This document shows, in pieces, positions 54,201-64,000 of a stretch of 64,000 bases of DNA. The notes beneath the pieces are model-generated. The model was not told the DNA's origin. It saw only the letters and a list, made by a program, of their open reading frames with translations, and made no database searches. The DNA is from Molanna angustata (lineage: Eukaryota > Arthropoda > Insecta > Trichoptera > Molannidae). The DNA lies in assembly GCA_963576475.1 (NCBI GenBank), contig OY754964.1:47194861-47258860 (forward strand), read 5' to 3'. The translations under genes were made by a program, and so were the position numbers. Position 1 is the stretch's first letter. Every line of letters begins with the position of its first letter.

Positions 54201-55774
54201 AAACATAAGAAAATAAGAGTAATGTTTTTTTTTAAATACTGTTTTTCAAAGAAAATATTTTTTGTTAAATTTGTTTTAAACCGAACTATCAATAACATTG
54301 TATATGTATAAATGAAAATAATTAATAAAATAAGTAATTTACCATTAGTATCGTTCATGTTGAGTGATTTTCTAACATATGATCCACAGCATTGCACGAG
54401 GTACAAAAATATGACAGGCATTCCTTTACCAGAGTGAATCAATACTTTAACAATTTCTCGAGACTGAATATGGAGTTTCACAAATCTGTCGGGATTATCG
54501 GCCAATGGAGCCGCAATGCGAATTCCTTTTGAAGATATTAAAATCTAAAATGAAAAAAAAAACATATACATCAACAAATCAAGTTTAAGATATCATTTCA
54601 TTCGTCAAAATTTTAAACTCGTCAAAAATGTAAATTTAAAAAATTCATAAGATAATTTCAACAAAAATTTAACAAATTACACCGGTTAAAGTGTCCAGGG
54701 CGATTTGACTATTGGTTTAATGGTGTTTAACGCTTTGAATAACCTAGCATCACAATTTATCCAAGAGCTGTGTCAGTAAAAAAGAGCTATCTGGGAGGTA
54801 TCTCACACTCAGGTCTTCTAGATCACTGAGTAACAACTCCATAAAGGAGTTGGACCGAGTCAACAAAGCGGCTTACTATGATGGATGATTCCTTCCAGAC
54901 GTCCACAGTGCGCAAAGGAAGAATATTTTCTCTAAAGGACTGAAAACAACTCTTTTTTCATAGAGCAACATATTAGACCGAAATATAAGAGCCCTTCATA
55001 GTTTTAGTGAATAGCCCAGTGATAGTTTTATTTTATTTTTAATATTTAAAAATGCCATTTTTATATTTTTACTATACATAAAATATCGAAGAATTGCAGC
55101 TGATACATATTTTGATACAAAAAATAATAACAATGTTCACTGTCACCATAAGATATTCCTAGATTATTAAAACAGCTAAATACAATGAACAATGTTTCTG
55201 AAAAACGAACCTTTTCTTTTGGTGTGAACCTGTGAGAACCGATTCTTACGGTTCTGCACTCCAAAATAGCGCATAATCCTTGCGACGAATCCAAGTCCTT
55301 AATTTCAAACCGATCTGCATCTGTAGAATAAAAAAAATAGTTAATGCAAACCCGCGTCATGTTCCATTCTAAATTTTAAACAATGCACCGCTCGTTGAAA
55401 ACTGATATTGTGTATTATATTTCTGCGTGACACATGTGCAATAAATGTTAGGCTAAAAAAACTTCAGTAAACAAAATGCGGCATTGAAAAGGATTAATGT
55501 ATAATATACGATTACAACTTATGATTTATAAACTGAACGATGATATTGCCAGCGATGATATTAACAAATTAAAAGAATAAAGACTTCTTTGTAAGGAAAC
55601 CGAAAAAGAAGAGTAATTTAACACGATGTCTACAAAATCTTTATTTCACAAGTTAACCAACACAAAACATACATATGAATATAAAAATACACTGTGGATA
55701 CATTGAAAATGATATTGATTGATTTAAATTATACTAAAACCTTTTTTCTTCACAAAATTTTGAGAATACGGCAT
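45215..55774 (-). CDS. SENP6/SENP7-type SUMO protease (Ulp1 family, peptidase C48), 12 exons
   Basis: Exons in order: 55774-55741, 55320-55211, 54544-54343, 53914-53662, 49723-49484, 49317-49088, 48188-48070, 47795-47671, 47561-47465, 46273-46151, 45945-45777, 45651-45215. Every junction is GT-AG and in phase, giving 2139 bases and 712 residues. The C48 domain starts at about residue 205 with [13 protein letters not shown] and [15 protein letters not shown]. Catalytic residues are His about 325 ([15 protein letters not shown]), Asp about 445 ([11 protein letters not shown]), Gln about 492 and Cys about 498 ([17 protein letters not shown]). The acidic insert splitting the domain (about residues 345-438, [17 protein letters not shown]) is the hallmark of SENP6/7, which trim poly-SUMO chains in the nucleus. 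The N-terminal [20 protein letters not shown] region is plausible for this family. The C-terminal tail is Ser/Thr/Lys-rich and ends KMKLSDYN. The first, short exon is the least certain. Confidence 0.93.
46735..46935. mobile_element. Fragment of the SINE family seen at 53525
   Basis: GTCCTTGTAACAAATACATA, then TATACATCCCCACACATTCCC, closely parallels 53530-53570 (CGTGTAACAAGTACATACAC and following). It lies in the SENP intron between exons 9 and 10. No B box is preserved here. Confidence 0.4.
48410..48450. repeat. Perfect 15-bp hairpin in a SENP intron
   Basis: AGAAAAGATAACTCA and TGAGTTATCTTTTCT pair exactly around an 11-base loop. Confidence 0.95.
48512..48700 (+). mobile_element. tRNA-derived SINE or tRNA pseudogene
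   Basis: TGGCTCAGTTGGTTAGATAT is a textbook A box with D-arm. About 35 bases on, AGTTTCCCGGGTATTCC occupies the B-box position but has lost the GGTTCGAATCC consensus. A non-tRNA body follows to about 48700, favouring a SINE. It lies in the SENP intron 48189-49087. Confidence 0.55.
49808..50036 (-). mobile_element. RTE LINE internal fragment
   Basis: CTCATTCCACCATGCATCGC, then CTTTCTTTCCACCTCTTTTG, is nearly identical to 33930-33965 and continues parallel to 34140, with deletions. It is the region between endonuclease and reverse transcriptase. It lies in the SENP intron 49724-53661. Confidence 0.85.
50080..50165 (+). mobile_element. CR1-like LINE 3' end
   Basis: GGATGAAATTGCCACTAGGC, then AATAAGTCTGC and a TAAATAAATAAATAG tail match the 3' UTR family of 11330 and 51895. 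Confidence 0.65.
50166..50250 (+). mobile_element. RTE LINE C-terminal fragment
   Basis: ATGTATGACAGGATACAAAA, then AAGAAAAGAATGTAAGATGA, encodes an MYDR..N...RKECKMK-like peptide as in the RTE C-terminus (MYDRVRNEEIRKECKIKK). It is immediately adjacent to the CR1-like tail. Confidence 0.7.
50251..51240. other. Intronic stretch of the SENP gene, no recognised element
   Basis: A GC-richer patch (50250-50340 and 51050-51180) suggests inserted DNA, but no ends or coding motif were identified. Confidence 0.35.
51240..51892. repeat. Tandem repeat of about 217 bp, roughly three units
   Basis: TATAACCCGAGTTTACGGGA recurs at about 51409, 51617 and 51836, each followed by TGTGTAGATGACAACTATCT. Units also share TTTATTTTGACAGAATTACT. 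The first unit is incomplete. The inner phrase CCCGAGTTTACGGG is a short imperfect palindrome. Confidence 0.85.
51895..52245 (+). repeat. Three tandem copies of a CR1-like LINE 3' end
   Basis: CTGGTTGGTTGGAAGAAATT begins at about 51898, 52015 and 52131, so the unit is about 116 bases. Each unit runs through GCCGCTTGGCAATAAACC to AATAAATAAATA and AACGGTGCC. They are nearly identical. LINE 3' ends are normally solitary, so tandem amplification has occurred. Confidence 0.93.
52246..52980. other. SENP intron stretch with an ATGGCGGC-type frame
   Basis: On the minus strand, CAAAGATGGCGGCTCCTTAT opens a short frame ([14 protein letters not shown]), but no family is recognised and no flanking splice logic was found. 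I do not call a gene. Confidence 0.3.
52983..53068. repeat. Duplicated 16-bp perfect palindrome block
   Basis: GGTACGGATCCGTACC occurs twice (about 52993 and 53036). Each copy is preceded by CTTG/CCTT and followed by GTAAGCACACGA or GTGAGCACACGA. The unit is about 43 bases. Confidence 0.93.
53069..53350 (+). mobile_element. RTE LINE 3' fragment
   Basis: AAGGTGGTTTGACCACTTTG (LRWFGHF-like), AATGAGGATTGCCTGACAAA and the end GGCCCGATGGTATGTATG follow the family C-terminus and tail. Frameshifts are present. It lies in the large SENP intron. Confidence 0.85.
53525..53625 (-). mobile_element. tRNA-derived SINE fragment
   Basis: On the minus strand, CGCGAGTTCAAATCCTGCC is a good B box with T-stem. 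It is followed by a conserved body phrase shared with 46850-46910. The A-box half is missing or diverged. Confidence 0.5.
55741..55774 (-). CDS. Proposed first coding exon of the SENP gene
   Basis: On the minus strand, ATGCCGTATTCTCAAAATTT and the next bases encode [11 protein letters not shown] and stop one base into a codon at a GT (GTTTTAGT, a weak donor). The next exon (55320) needs exactly one base, and the join gives [14 protein letters not shown]. Its position about 60 bases downstream of the Motif 1 promoter supports it. It is part of the 12-exon model. Confidence 0.55.
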
Positions 55775-55832
55775 TTCGTCGATATAAAACGATCAAATGT
55801 CAGATATCCAATATGGCCGCCAGAGAAAGATT

Positions 55833-55843
55833 CAGTGTGACCG
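55833..55843 (-). promoter_or_regulatory. Core promoter Motif 1 (YGGTCACACTR) of the SENP gene
   Basis: CGGTCACACTG on the minus strand matches the insect Motif 1 consensus at every position. It sits about 60 bases upstream of the proposed start codon, followed by GGCGGCCATATTGG. Motif 1 marks TATA-less, broadly expressed insect promoters, which suits a SUMO protease. This assignment is inference from sequence and position. Confidence 0.6.
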
Positions 55844-55989
55844 TTTTCCAAACTGCCGAAAATACCGCACTTGTGGCGAAAATATACTAAACCCCGATGT
55901 GAAAAAATCCTAAATTTTTTATCGAAAATTGGAAACATACTAAGAAAACACGCATAAATTTATCCAACTGTCAATTCGTTCAAGAGAAT

Positions 55990-57120
55990 GAAATTCTTTT
56001 GAAGGAAGAGGCAGTTTAAATCCAAGACGCGTGTATGAAGGAAGGAACCTGACAGTATGCAGGGTCTATATTTTTTTACGGTTTTTCCAACTTTGTAGTC
56101 AAAAAACAACAACTTAGAGGCTTCGCAGCATATATATTCCATATACGGATTTACTAGGAATTCGGTGTAGAACATTTCGTGTGTCTGTGTGTGTCCCCTA
56201 TTAACTTTTGATCCGCTCAATTTCAGAATATATAAACAGTAATAGGCCTACAAAACTTTTATACTCAGAATTGTGAATTTTTGTTTCAATCAGGGGTTAT
56301 CAACCTTTTGAATTTTTACTTTATTTTTCCATATATCTCAAAAACCATAAAAGCTAGAACACTGAAAATTGGTATGAATTAGTATCATACCTTCATGGTA
56401 TGAATATAGACAAATATAAAATCTCGAATTTATTTTTTTTAAAAAATTCCAGAGATTCTCAACCATTTTTTATTAAGAAAATATTTTTTTATGACAAATT
56501 TATGTGTTTAACTGCCTATATTCCAAAGTTTTTAAAAATATCGAAAAAAGCCGAAACACCCCAACTAGATTATTTAATTTTCTATAAAAAAATATTAACA
56601 TTATAGTAGTACATCTCAATTTTTTTTTAAATTTTTTATAAAAATTGAATTTAGTGACGACATCGCTTCATACAATTTGTATGCCAGTTGCCTATACACA
56701 ATATCTAAGAAGACTTAATAGTTTGATACTTAATATCTAAACATAAAAAACTCAAAACGCTTCAGAAAAAAACTCAAAACGCACCTTTTTCGCAAATCTT
56801 ACCAGAGCCAAATTGATACAACGTAATAAATTTTCAGCGACCTTGTGGTGAGATATTTCACAAAAACAGCGCTATATAAATTTATCCAAATTATATTATA
56901 TACTGTAGTGTACGTAAGTGTGAAAGGGATATCGTGTGTGAAAGAGACGGATGTTGTGCCAATATAGGCTTGGTATGAATGAGTAGGGGGCATTCTGCCA
57001 TAGGGCCCGTACTGAGACAATACAGAGATTGATTACAGAGATAACTACTGAGTTATTTATTGAAGAAGACCATCCCCAATATTCAATTGAGGAGATAGTA
57101 CTGTGCACCCCATCACAGTA
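55990..57120. other. Upstream DNA of the SENP gene, no recognised gene
   Basis: TCAGGGGTTATCAACCTTTT (56290) and AGAGATTCTCAACCATTTTT (56450) resemble hAT ends but lie in the same orientation, so they are not a TIR pair. Nothing else was recognised. Confidence 0.35.
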
Positions 57121-57124
57121 CATC

Positions 57125-57225
57125 ACATATACATACATACCATCATGCTGTTTTCATATTTCGGGTAAGAAAAAAGGACTGACCTCCATGCTATCCTATC
57201 TTGACATACATACCTACATGTGTTG
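57125..57225 (-). mobile_element. RTE LINE 3' tip
   Basis: ATACATACATACCATCATGC, then a diverged GGGTAAG...CTATCTTGACATACAT, matches the reversed 3' tail and last codons of the RTE family. Confidence 0.6.
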
Positions 57226-57905
57226 TATAGTAAACAAAATATCTTAAAATATTCAATAATTTGTATTTATGGGTTTATAGTTTGGTACTTATTCTTCAAC
57301 TATACATACGATCGCTATCGACAGTTGGATCTCATGTGTTACATGCATAGGTGTATAATAATTGTTACTTATACACCAAGGAAGAGTGTGGAAAATGAGT
57401 AAAATACCAGATAAACAAAATAATATGGCGGGGAAGAATTTTGTTTTTAAATAATCCGCTGTCGTGTACCTGATGATCCAAATATTATATTCAAGTCAAA
57501 AATATTATATAAAATTGAAAAGATCCTACCAATCTGAGCTGTTACCGTACTGGAGCTGTAAATGAACTACTTTCGAAAAAAAAAATACTTATAAACGCCC
57601 CGATCTGAAAAAACTTACTTTTTACTACAATACTAAATAAAGATTAAGACTTACAAAAGATTAAGATTACTTAAAGATTAATACTTAAGATGGTGGATTT
57701 GAAAGATAATTTTCTGTTCCCATTTAGGACGATATTTTTGCTTGTATTTTCGCTTCATAATAATTAATAACTCCACCAAAACACAAAATGCCAACAAACT
57801 TTGATCTATGTGGACGATTCATGTAATTTTACAAAAGTAATTGAATGTACGATACTTTGTAGTATAATGTGATATCCAAAATTCATCAAATTTTGTTAAT
57901 GTGTA

Positions 57906-58655
57906 TAATGCTTTTAAGGTAATGGTCTTTAAAAAGAGTGAAAGCAGAACAGCGTGTAAAAAATAAGAGTAGAGAATGAATGGCTCGAGCAAGTCGACGA
58001 GTATGTATATCTGGGAAGCATGTTTCAACGGAATGGACGACCTGATAAGGATATCGAAAGAAGAGTTATGGCAGGAAACAGAGTGAATGGAGCACTGAGA
58101 CCAGTTATGAATGATCGCAACATATCAAAGGCTGCCAAAGTTGCCATTCATAACGCTATCTTAGTGCCAACGTTGACGTATGCAAGTGAAACCTGGACAT
58201 GGCAGAAGTCGTACTAAAGCAGAATAAATGCTGTTGAAATGAGATCGCTAAGAAGAATCTGCAATAGAACGATGTATGACAGGGTAAGAAATGAGAACAT
58301 AAGGAAAGAATGTAAGATGAAGAAAGATATCATTAATAGAATGAAAGTGAACACACTGAGATGGTTTGGCCACATGGGTAGAATGAATGAGGAACGCCTG
58401 ACAAAGAAAATATACAATGCGGATAGGATTGGATTGAGAGGCCGGGGCCGCCCAAGAAAGGGATGGCACGACCATGTGAATGACATTTTGAAAGACAGAA
58501 ATGTTAGAAGGGTGAACAACAGACGAACATGTATAAGACGATGTATGAATGTTGTCGAGGCGATGAATTTATGTCAAGATAGAAGTAAGTGGCGTTCGGT
58601 TCTCTCTGCCTACCCCGTAAGGGACATGGCGTGATGGTATGTATGTATGCTTTGA
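57906..58655 (+). mobile_element. RTE LINE 3' copy with broken frame
   Basis: The copy starts inside the codons matching NASK..VMVF and runs to the tail GGCGTGATGGTATGTATG. A frameshift near 57950-58015, then an in-frame stop at about 58215 (WQKSY-stop where the intact copy has WQKSHES), inactivate it. The peptides MFQRNGRPDKDIERRVMAG and NTLRWFGHMGRMNEERL match the 31972 frame closely, so the copy is fairly young. Confidence 0.92.
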
Positions 58656-58936
58656 AGAATTCAGCATTATACTCACCAGTCAAAATCACCAATTACAAAA
58701 ATGCAATTAAAAAAATTCCGCCACCATCTTATCTATCAATGAGTAAATCATAGAAGTAAAGAGGGATAAAATTATCACAGGCAACAAAAGAGAATGCAGA
58801 CAGAATATTAAGAAAATTCCAAAAAATGGTATGAAATTCTCTAAAGATCACAACATATACCAAAAATACTAAAAAAATACCAAACGTGTTCCAATGAGGC
58901 GAAAAAATACCAATTTAGTACTAAAAATACTAAAAA

Positions 58937-58947
58937 CGGTCACACTG
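58937..58947 (+). promoter_or_regulatory. Second Motif 1-like site (CGGTCACACTG), plus strand
   Basis: An exact match to YGGTCACACTR on the plus strand, about 3.1 kb from the SENP promoter motif. No plus-strand coding sequence follows within the window. It could serve a transcript whose exons lie beyond 64000, or be chance. Confidence 0.25.
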
Positions 58948-59252
58948 GAAGGAATCATTGATGTTTTTTCCGCGGTATAGACTAAAATATATATGCAGAT
59001 TATTTTTAATGCATATAAAAATATTATAAATTTGTATAAATATAGACTGAACTGTGGCACTACAGGGGTTGTATTATCCTTATTATTGTGTACTAGCTTT
59101 TATGTCCCGCCGTTGGCCAAGAATGTAAATTAGTGAAGGAATAAGCAATCGTTTATATACCTACATAATATTGTCACACATAATTTTTTTTAACCGTAGT
59201 ATGAAAAGTAGTTTGAAATTTAATTGAGTTTAAGCGGTGTAACATCTTAAAG

Positions 59253-59880
59253 TGATGGCCACAATCCATTTGCTTTTATATATAAGCAGATACAATTTCT
59301 GCACGCATGGACTATGGGAAATGATTTTAAATATGACTTATAAAAAGACAACGTCGTAAAGAGTTTGGATTTGGCCACAACCCCTATTTTTATATATTGT
59401 CATCGAACGCGAATAATGTGTTTTAAATATTTAGTAATTTTGGATGATGGGAAATGGTTTAAAAATTGATTAAACAAAAGTACTGAAAATATTCTAGTGT
59501 TGGTCCCATCCCATTCAATTTTATATTTTTCGTCAAGTGTGCATATAGTTTATTATAGTTTTGCACAATAAAACTGATAGACTTAAAACTGACACATAAG
59601 TCTACATTACAGAAGAAGAACACTTAAGCTATGTTAAATAGTTTTTAATATGAATATAAACGTTGTGAAGATCCAGCAATGGCCACAACCCCGATTTTTA
59701 ATATATTGTCATCAAAATGAAATGTGTAGTTATTGAAAATTAAGCAATATATGATGATATAATAAATGGTGTAAATTTGATTGAACAAAAGTAATGAGAA
59801 GATTCTAGTGTTGGTCACATCCCATTCGTTTTTATGTATTTTCATCAAGTATGCATGTTGTTTAAAATATTTCGTTACAA
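59253..59880. repeat. Diverged tandem duplication, about 300-bp unit
   Basis: GGCCACAACCCCTATTTTTA (about 59374) and GGCCACAACCCCGATTTTTA (about 59680) head parallel stretches that both continue through ATTGTCATC, CTAGTGTTGGTC and CATCCCATTC. A third, partial start GGCCACAATCCATTTGCTTT is at 59257. Confidence 0.8.
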
Positions 59881-60445
59881 TAGACTATTAGACATAAAAC
59901 TAATCCAAAAGACTAAATAAAAAAAGAAGTAGAAGTATAAAACTATAACAAATAGTTTGTAATAAAAACTGACCCAATGGTCTACATAGAAGATGAAATA
60001 GAAGAATTACACATTAGGAAATGTATTATATAAAAAACTGACCAAAATGTCTTCATAAAAGAAGAAGATGAATTGAACTATAGGAAATATTTTATATAAA
60101 ATTCACCCAACATCTACATAAAATAAGAAAACGAAGAATTAGACTAAAGGATAGTTTTTTTAAAAATAGTTTGTTTAAAAACTAACCAAAAGGTCTACAT
60201 AAAGGAAGAAGAAGACGAATAAGACTATAGGAAATAGTTTGTATAAAAACTCACCCAAGGTCTACATAAATTAAGAAAAAGAAAAATTAGACTATAGGAA
60301 ATAGTTTATTTATGAACTGTCCCAAATGACTTCACAAAAGAAGAGGAAGAAGATTTAAACCCCAAGAAATAGTTTGTAGAAAAACTCACCCAAAGGTCTA
60401 CATAGAAAGAAGAAGAATTTCACTATAGGAAATAGTTTGTAGGTA
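59881..60445. repeat. Degenerate minisatellite, unit about 60-65 bp, roughly nine copies
   Basis: Units read approximately AATAGTTTGTATAAAAACTC, then ACCCAAAGGTCTACATAAA, then AGAAGAAGACGAATTAGACT and ATAGGA. Copies differ at many sites, so it is old. It directly follows the 300-bp duplication, whose end contains a related AAAACTGACACATAAGTCTA phrase. Confidence 0.85.
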
Positions 60446-60515
60446 TATTGAATGTGTATTGTAGTTAACCTAAAATAGTTTAATAATTTTCCTATACAAA
60501 ATCAGTATATTCTTG

Positions 60516-61076
60516 CCGTCTTACTTATAAACGTAAACTATCTATAGTACCTGGTAATAGAGCGTGATTAACGTAAAAGTTTACTTATAAACCGTGACTA
60601 TCTTTATTACGCCTTAATTTCATATACGTCAAGTTAAGACAGGTCGAGAGGTTGTTTAACGCTTGACTAACGCGGCATAACAAATATTTCAAAATGGCGG
60701 ATCTTTCACATATGTTCCGACGCATATTTGAGATTGACAGAAAAATTTAATACTTATAACGATTTTCCTAGTTATTCTTCATCGCAATCGTGTTTAATTT
60801 GACTCAACACGGCACAACGCGGTTTTCGTTTTCATTTTTCGATGTCAGCTATCCAAAAATTACATGCAATTTTCTATTTTTTGACATCTGTGAAGCCAAT
60901 GTGACCATATGAAAAAAATAAATGAGGGTGTTCGTAAACAATTTAGTGAACTAGTAAGTCATATCTTAGTATACGTTTATAAGTAAGATTTTTTAATACC
61001 CATCTTAACTATTTTAGTCGTGCTTATCTAGTTGCGCGTTAAGTAAGCTATTAACGAAATCTAATAAGTAAGACCG
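60516..61076. mobile_element. Possible TIR element (MITE), about 560 bp
   Basis: GCCGTCTTACTTATAAACG at the left is mirrored by CTAATAAGTAAGACCG at the right, and further by CGTTTATAAGTAAG at 60973. The interior contains CpG-bearing sequence and ATGGCGGATC. A target duplication is not clear. Confidence 0.45.
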
Positions 61077-61880
61077 TTGGTTTTTAAGTAGTAAGTATTA
61101 GGTATGTAGGTACCTACCTACAATGATGTTCTAAATTAATTCGAATTCGATTTATAACAAATTTTATTTGAATATCAGAATGTGTCCGTTACCATAGTAA
61201 CCATGTTCCAACATGTGAAAAATATCAAATGTTATGGAGACATTTTTTGAATATGTAGGTACCTACATTGGTTTGTTCGATGCCATAAAAATGAAAATTG
61301 TCAGAAAAATCAAATATTTTAAACAAATTATGCAATTTTATTACACCTATATCTTTACTAATAATTAACAGACTTTTACAATATATGTCTTAAAACTTGC
61401 TGTAATGTCTTGTGTTTCATTTTATTATTTCATAATCACATTTATTTCAAAGGTATATTATTTTAAAGAACATATTCATTCGGTAGGAAAATTAAATATC
61501 GTATGAAAAGATAAAATGGCGGGGTTATATGTACATTTGTACAAAACGCTTACTTTAAAAATAAGTTAAACATTATAATTAGACAAAATATTCACCATGT
61601 TTTTCACTTAAAAGCTAAGTTATACTTGAAAATATATTTTTTTCGTGTAAATACGTACTTCTAACTTTTAAACTAACAGATATTTGCGTGCAAAATGTAC
61701 ACTTTTTTGACAGATATTACTTGGAAAATTTTGTATGAAAAAAATAATTAATGAAATATCTCTAAAATTCAGCATTTTAATCGCATTATTTTTAGCGTGA
61801 CACTGCATCAGGTATACTGGTACACGTTCGCACATAAATTAGATTTTTAGATGCTCTTGGTTTTTCAAAAGGCGTGAGAC
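61077..61880. other. AT-rich stretch with no recognised feature
   Basis: Repeated TAGGTACCTACCTACA-type strings at 61105 and 61258 were noted. No gene was found. Confidence 0.4.
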
Positions 61881-61882
61881 AA

Positions 61883-61917
61883 ACACACACACACACACAT
61901 ACACACACACACACACT
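61883..61917. repeat. (AC)n microsatellite
   Basis: About 35 bases of AC dinucleotide with one T interruption. Confidence 0.97.
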
Positions 61918-62531
61918 AACATATTGATTGCTTTATTACTTTAGATTATCCTTCTTTTTAGCAGCAGCAGTCATTACCATTTTTTTTGTATGTGACTTTT
62001 CGGCAGCAGCTATTATTGGGTTTTGATTGTATTCAATTTTCCATAAAGATGATCATTATTATTCTGACCATATACCTATGTAACAAATATTGTATTTCTT
62101 CCTCGAGGCACATTCTTTCTTCACTGCCATATTTTATTGTTTAGCCAGTATTAAACTCATTTCCCACGCTCTCCCCAGTGAAACAACTAATCAAATCATA
62201 CCGTCCAAATAATAGAATATTTACTTAATCCACACAGTATAATTTTAATTTAGTTTCTATATTAAGAGAGCATATAAAACTTAATCTAGTGACTGAAAAC
62301 ATGATACATTAAAACCACCTAATACGCTATGATGTTACGTGTTAGTAAGGGTAACAATCGCATTCACTAAAAAGGGTTAATAAATGATTTAAATTATGGG
62401 AAAATCAAAATTAGTTGATTTTTTACCTTTTAATAACAAATCCGACTCTAAATGAATAAACTTTATCATTCACTCACTTTGATTTTATGCACTCTTTAAG
62501 CACATGAAAGATTTCTTTCTCTGTAACACAG

Positions 62532-62812
62532 TACCCCCTATTCAGTAACTATTGTAACTAAAATGTCTAAAACTACTGAAGTAGACGTATTTTGAATAAT
62601 TATGAATGTTATGAAATTTTCATCATTTTCATAATTATTCAAGATTCGTCTAATTCACTAACTTTTTAAGAACGTTCCGGCCAATATAGGTACGTTCCTA
62701 TTCCATTTAGTCCAAGTTGATATTTTATAACGCTGAAATAAGACCGTAAATGTAAAAACTACAATTTGAGTATGTTCCCATTTTAGTTACAATAGTTACT
62801 GAATAGGGGGTA
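62532..62812. mobile_element. MITE with perfect 33-bp TIR and TA target
   Basis: TACCCCCTATTCAGTAACTA continues through TTGTAACTAAAAT and is mirrored exactly at 62780-62812. The outermost TA on each side can be the Tc1/mariner-type target duplication, giving an element of about 277 bp. The centre holds a second inverted pair (TTGAATAATTATGAA and TTCATAATTATTCAA-like, 62592-62642). No coding sequence is present. Confidence 0.88.
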
Positions 62813-62882
62813 TGGTTATATAGGGAGTATGAATAAAAAAAATAGTGTAAAAAAAGGTTATTTTTAATATTCTTTTTAGGGG

Positions 62883-62919
62883 AATTCATGCTGAAAATAC
62901 TTGGATTTCAGCATGAATT
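62883..62919. repeat. Perfect 14-bp hairpin
   Basis: AATTCATGCTGAAA and TTTCAGCATGAATT pair exactly around a 9-base loop. Confidence 0.93.
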
Positions 62920-63305
62920 TAAATGGATTTTTTTAGAAACATTCAAATTGAGATGTTTAGGTTTATATGTCCCCTTAAAAAAAACAAATAAAATCAAAAC
63001 AATCTACAATAAAATAACCAAACAATGATTAAAACTAATAAATAAAAAATTATAAATCATTTAGTTTATTATTAAATTATAAACTAATTTAGTTTTTATA
63101 TTTCTGTAGTAAAATATAGTTCTTGTTATTGAAAATGACACTGTTTATAATTTTGCATTTTTCAATATTTATAGTAAATATGTTAACTTTGACGTTGAGT
63201 GTGTATATATTTTAGAGTATGAATTTGTACAGTAACTTTGAACTCGGTTCTTGATTATTTCATTTGACTTGATTTTTCTTGCCGATCATATTATCATGGT
63301 CAATG

Positions 63306-63341
63306 AAAGTTAATACTGTTTCGCAATACAGTATTAACTTT
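63306..63341. repeat. Perfect 14-bp hairpin
   Basis: AAAGTTAATACTGT and ACAGTATTAACTTT pair exactly around the 8-base loop TTCGCAAT. The surrounding DNA to 64000 shows no gene. Confidence 0.95.
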
Positions 63342-64000
63342 AGTTTTTTTAATCAATAAAAAAAAACTTATATTGTCCAAACAAATGAAAACTGCACAGC
63401 TCTGTCGAAAAGAGATATGGATTTAAGAAAACATTACAAATAACAAAGAACACATCATAAATAGTTACAAAGTAAGGAATAATTATTAGAATTTGTATGC
63501 GGATACAAATGATTAAATAATGTAGTTTTTTTTTTCTTTTCTCTTATTCTTTACTGATATCTTTTAAAGCAATTGTTTAATACAATACATAATTAGTTTT
63601 ACCTACAAAAAAAAACCATAAAAAGGTTTATAAGATAATATATTATAAACTGTTGATTCTGTATATCAATAAAAAATAAATTTTGCTTAAATAAAAGAAG
63701 GCATTATGGTTTATCTGCACATAATCTAGAATCTATAATTCCGTTGATAGAAATATCATGAACCAGTAGCTTCTCGAAATACTTTATTAACACAGCAGCT
63801 CAATATAACAATTTTGGTATCCTGGGTCAGGTAACTATGAATTACAGTTTGTTTTTCGGTGTAAAGATCTAGGTCTCAAATATTAATTTATCAAAAATAA
63901 ACACGAATGGAAAAGATAATCGAGCTAAATTGGTAAAACATAATAAAGGATATGACGATTTAAAAATCATGAAAATAAATTAAAATACCATTTTTGAAAA

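Noticed and set aside
55811..55890. Plus-strand frame beginning ATGGCCGCCAGAG
   Set aside because: 25 codons only, and it overlaps the proposed SENP promoter; more likely untranslated leader sequence on the other strand.
56290..56470. hAT element bounded by GGGGTTATCAACC and GAGATTCTCAACC
   Set aside because: Both ends point the same way and no 8-bp duplication is present.

Overview
The window looks like nuclear DNA of an insect, probably one with a large, repeat-rich, AT-rich genome. Reasons: two conserved animal genes split by many GT-AG introns; RTE, I-type and CR1-like LINEs, Penelope-like elements, hAT, Tc1 and MITE elements; and an insect-type Motif 1 core promoter. There is no sign of bacterial operons, CRISPR arrays or a cellular rRNA locus. 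Species cannot be named from the sequence alone.

Layout. (1) 1-5460 is a nest of transposable elements. It holds the 3' end of an RNase H-bearing LINE, then six long (TA)n arrays. These are separated by termini of Penelope-like elements (PLEs), an inverted PLE copy with a GIY-YIG endonuclease, and a Tc1-type transposase. (2) 5460-16600 is AT-rich and nearly gene-free: a 78-bp minisatellite, one complete 847-bp hAT element with a target duplication, LINE 3' ends, and RTE fragments. (3) 16600-31628, minus strand, possibly starting at 36808, is an 11-exon CCDC6 orthologue (439 residues). Its introns hold two hAT elements, a foldback element, an LTR-element remnant, PLE and LINE pieces. A Harbinger-like element split by an RTE LINE and a hAT relic sits just upstream of the first confirmed coding exon. 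(4) 36.8-45.2 kb is intergenic, with a foldback element, a tRNA-derived SINE and another RTE-type LINE end. (5) 45215-55774, minus strand, is a 12-exon SENP6/SENP7-type SUMO protease (712 residues). The catalytic His, Asp, Gln and Cys are visible, and a Motif 1 promoter lies about 60 bp before the proposed start codon. (6) 55.8-64 kb is upstream DNA with LINE fragments, tandem repeats and two TIR elements.

The two host genes are unrelated in pathway: a coiled-coil scaffold-like protein and a SUMO-chain protease. They share only strand. The most unusual material is the set of PLE ends, where a short covarying hairpin followed by GAAAC recurs next to (TA)n arrays and resembles a degenerate hammerhead ribozyme core. 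All gene models were spliced by eye; reading phase is conserved across every proposed junction, but no transcript evidence was available.
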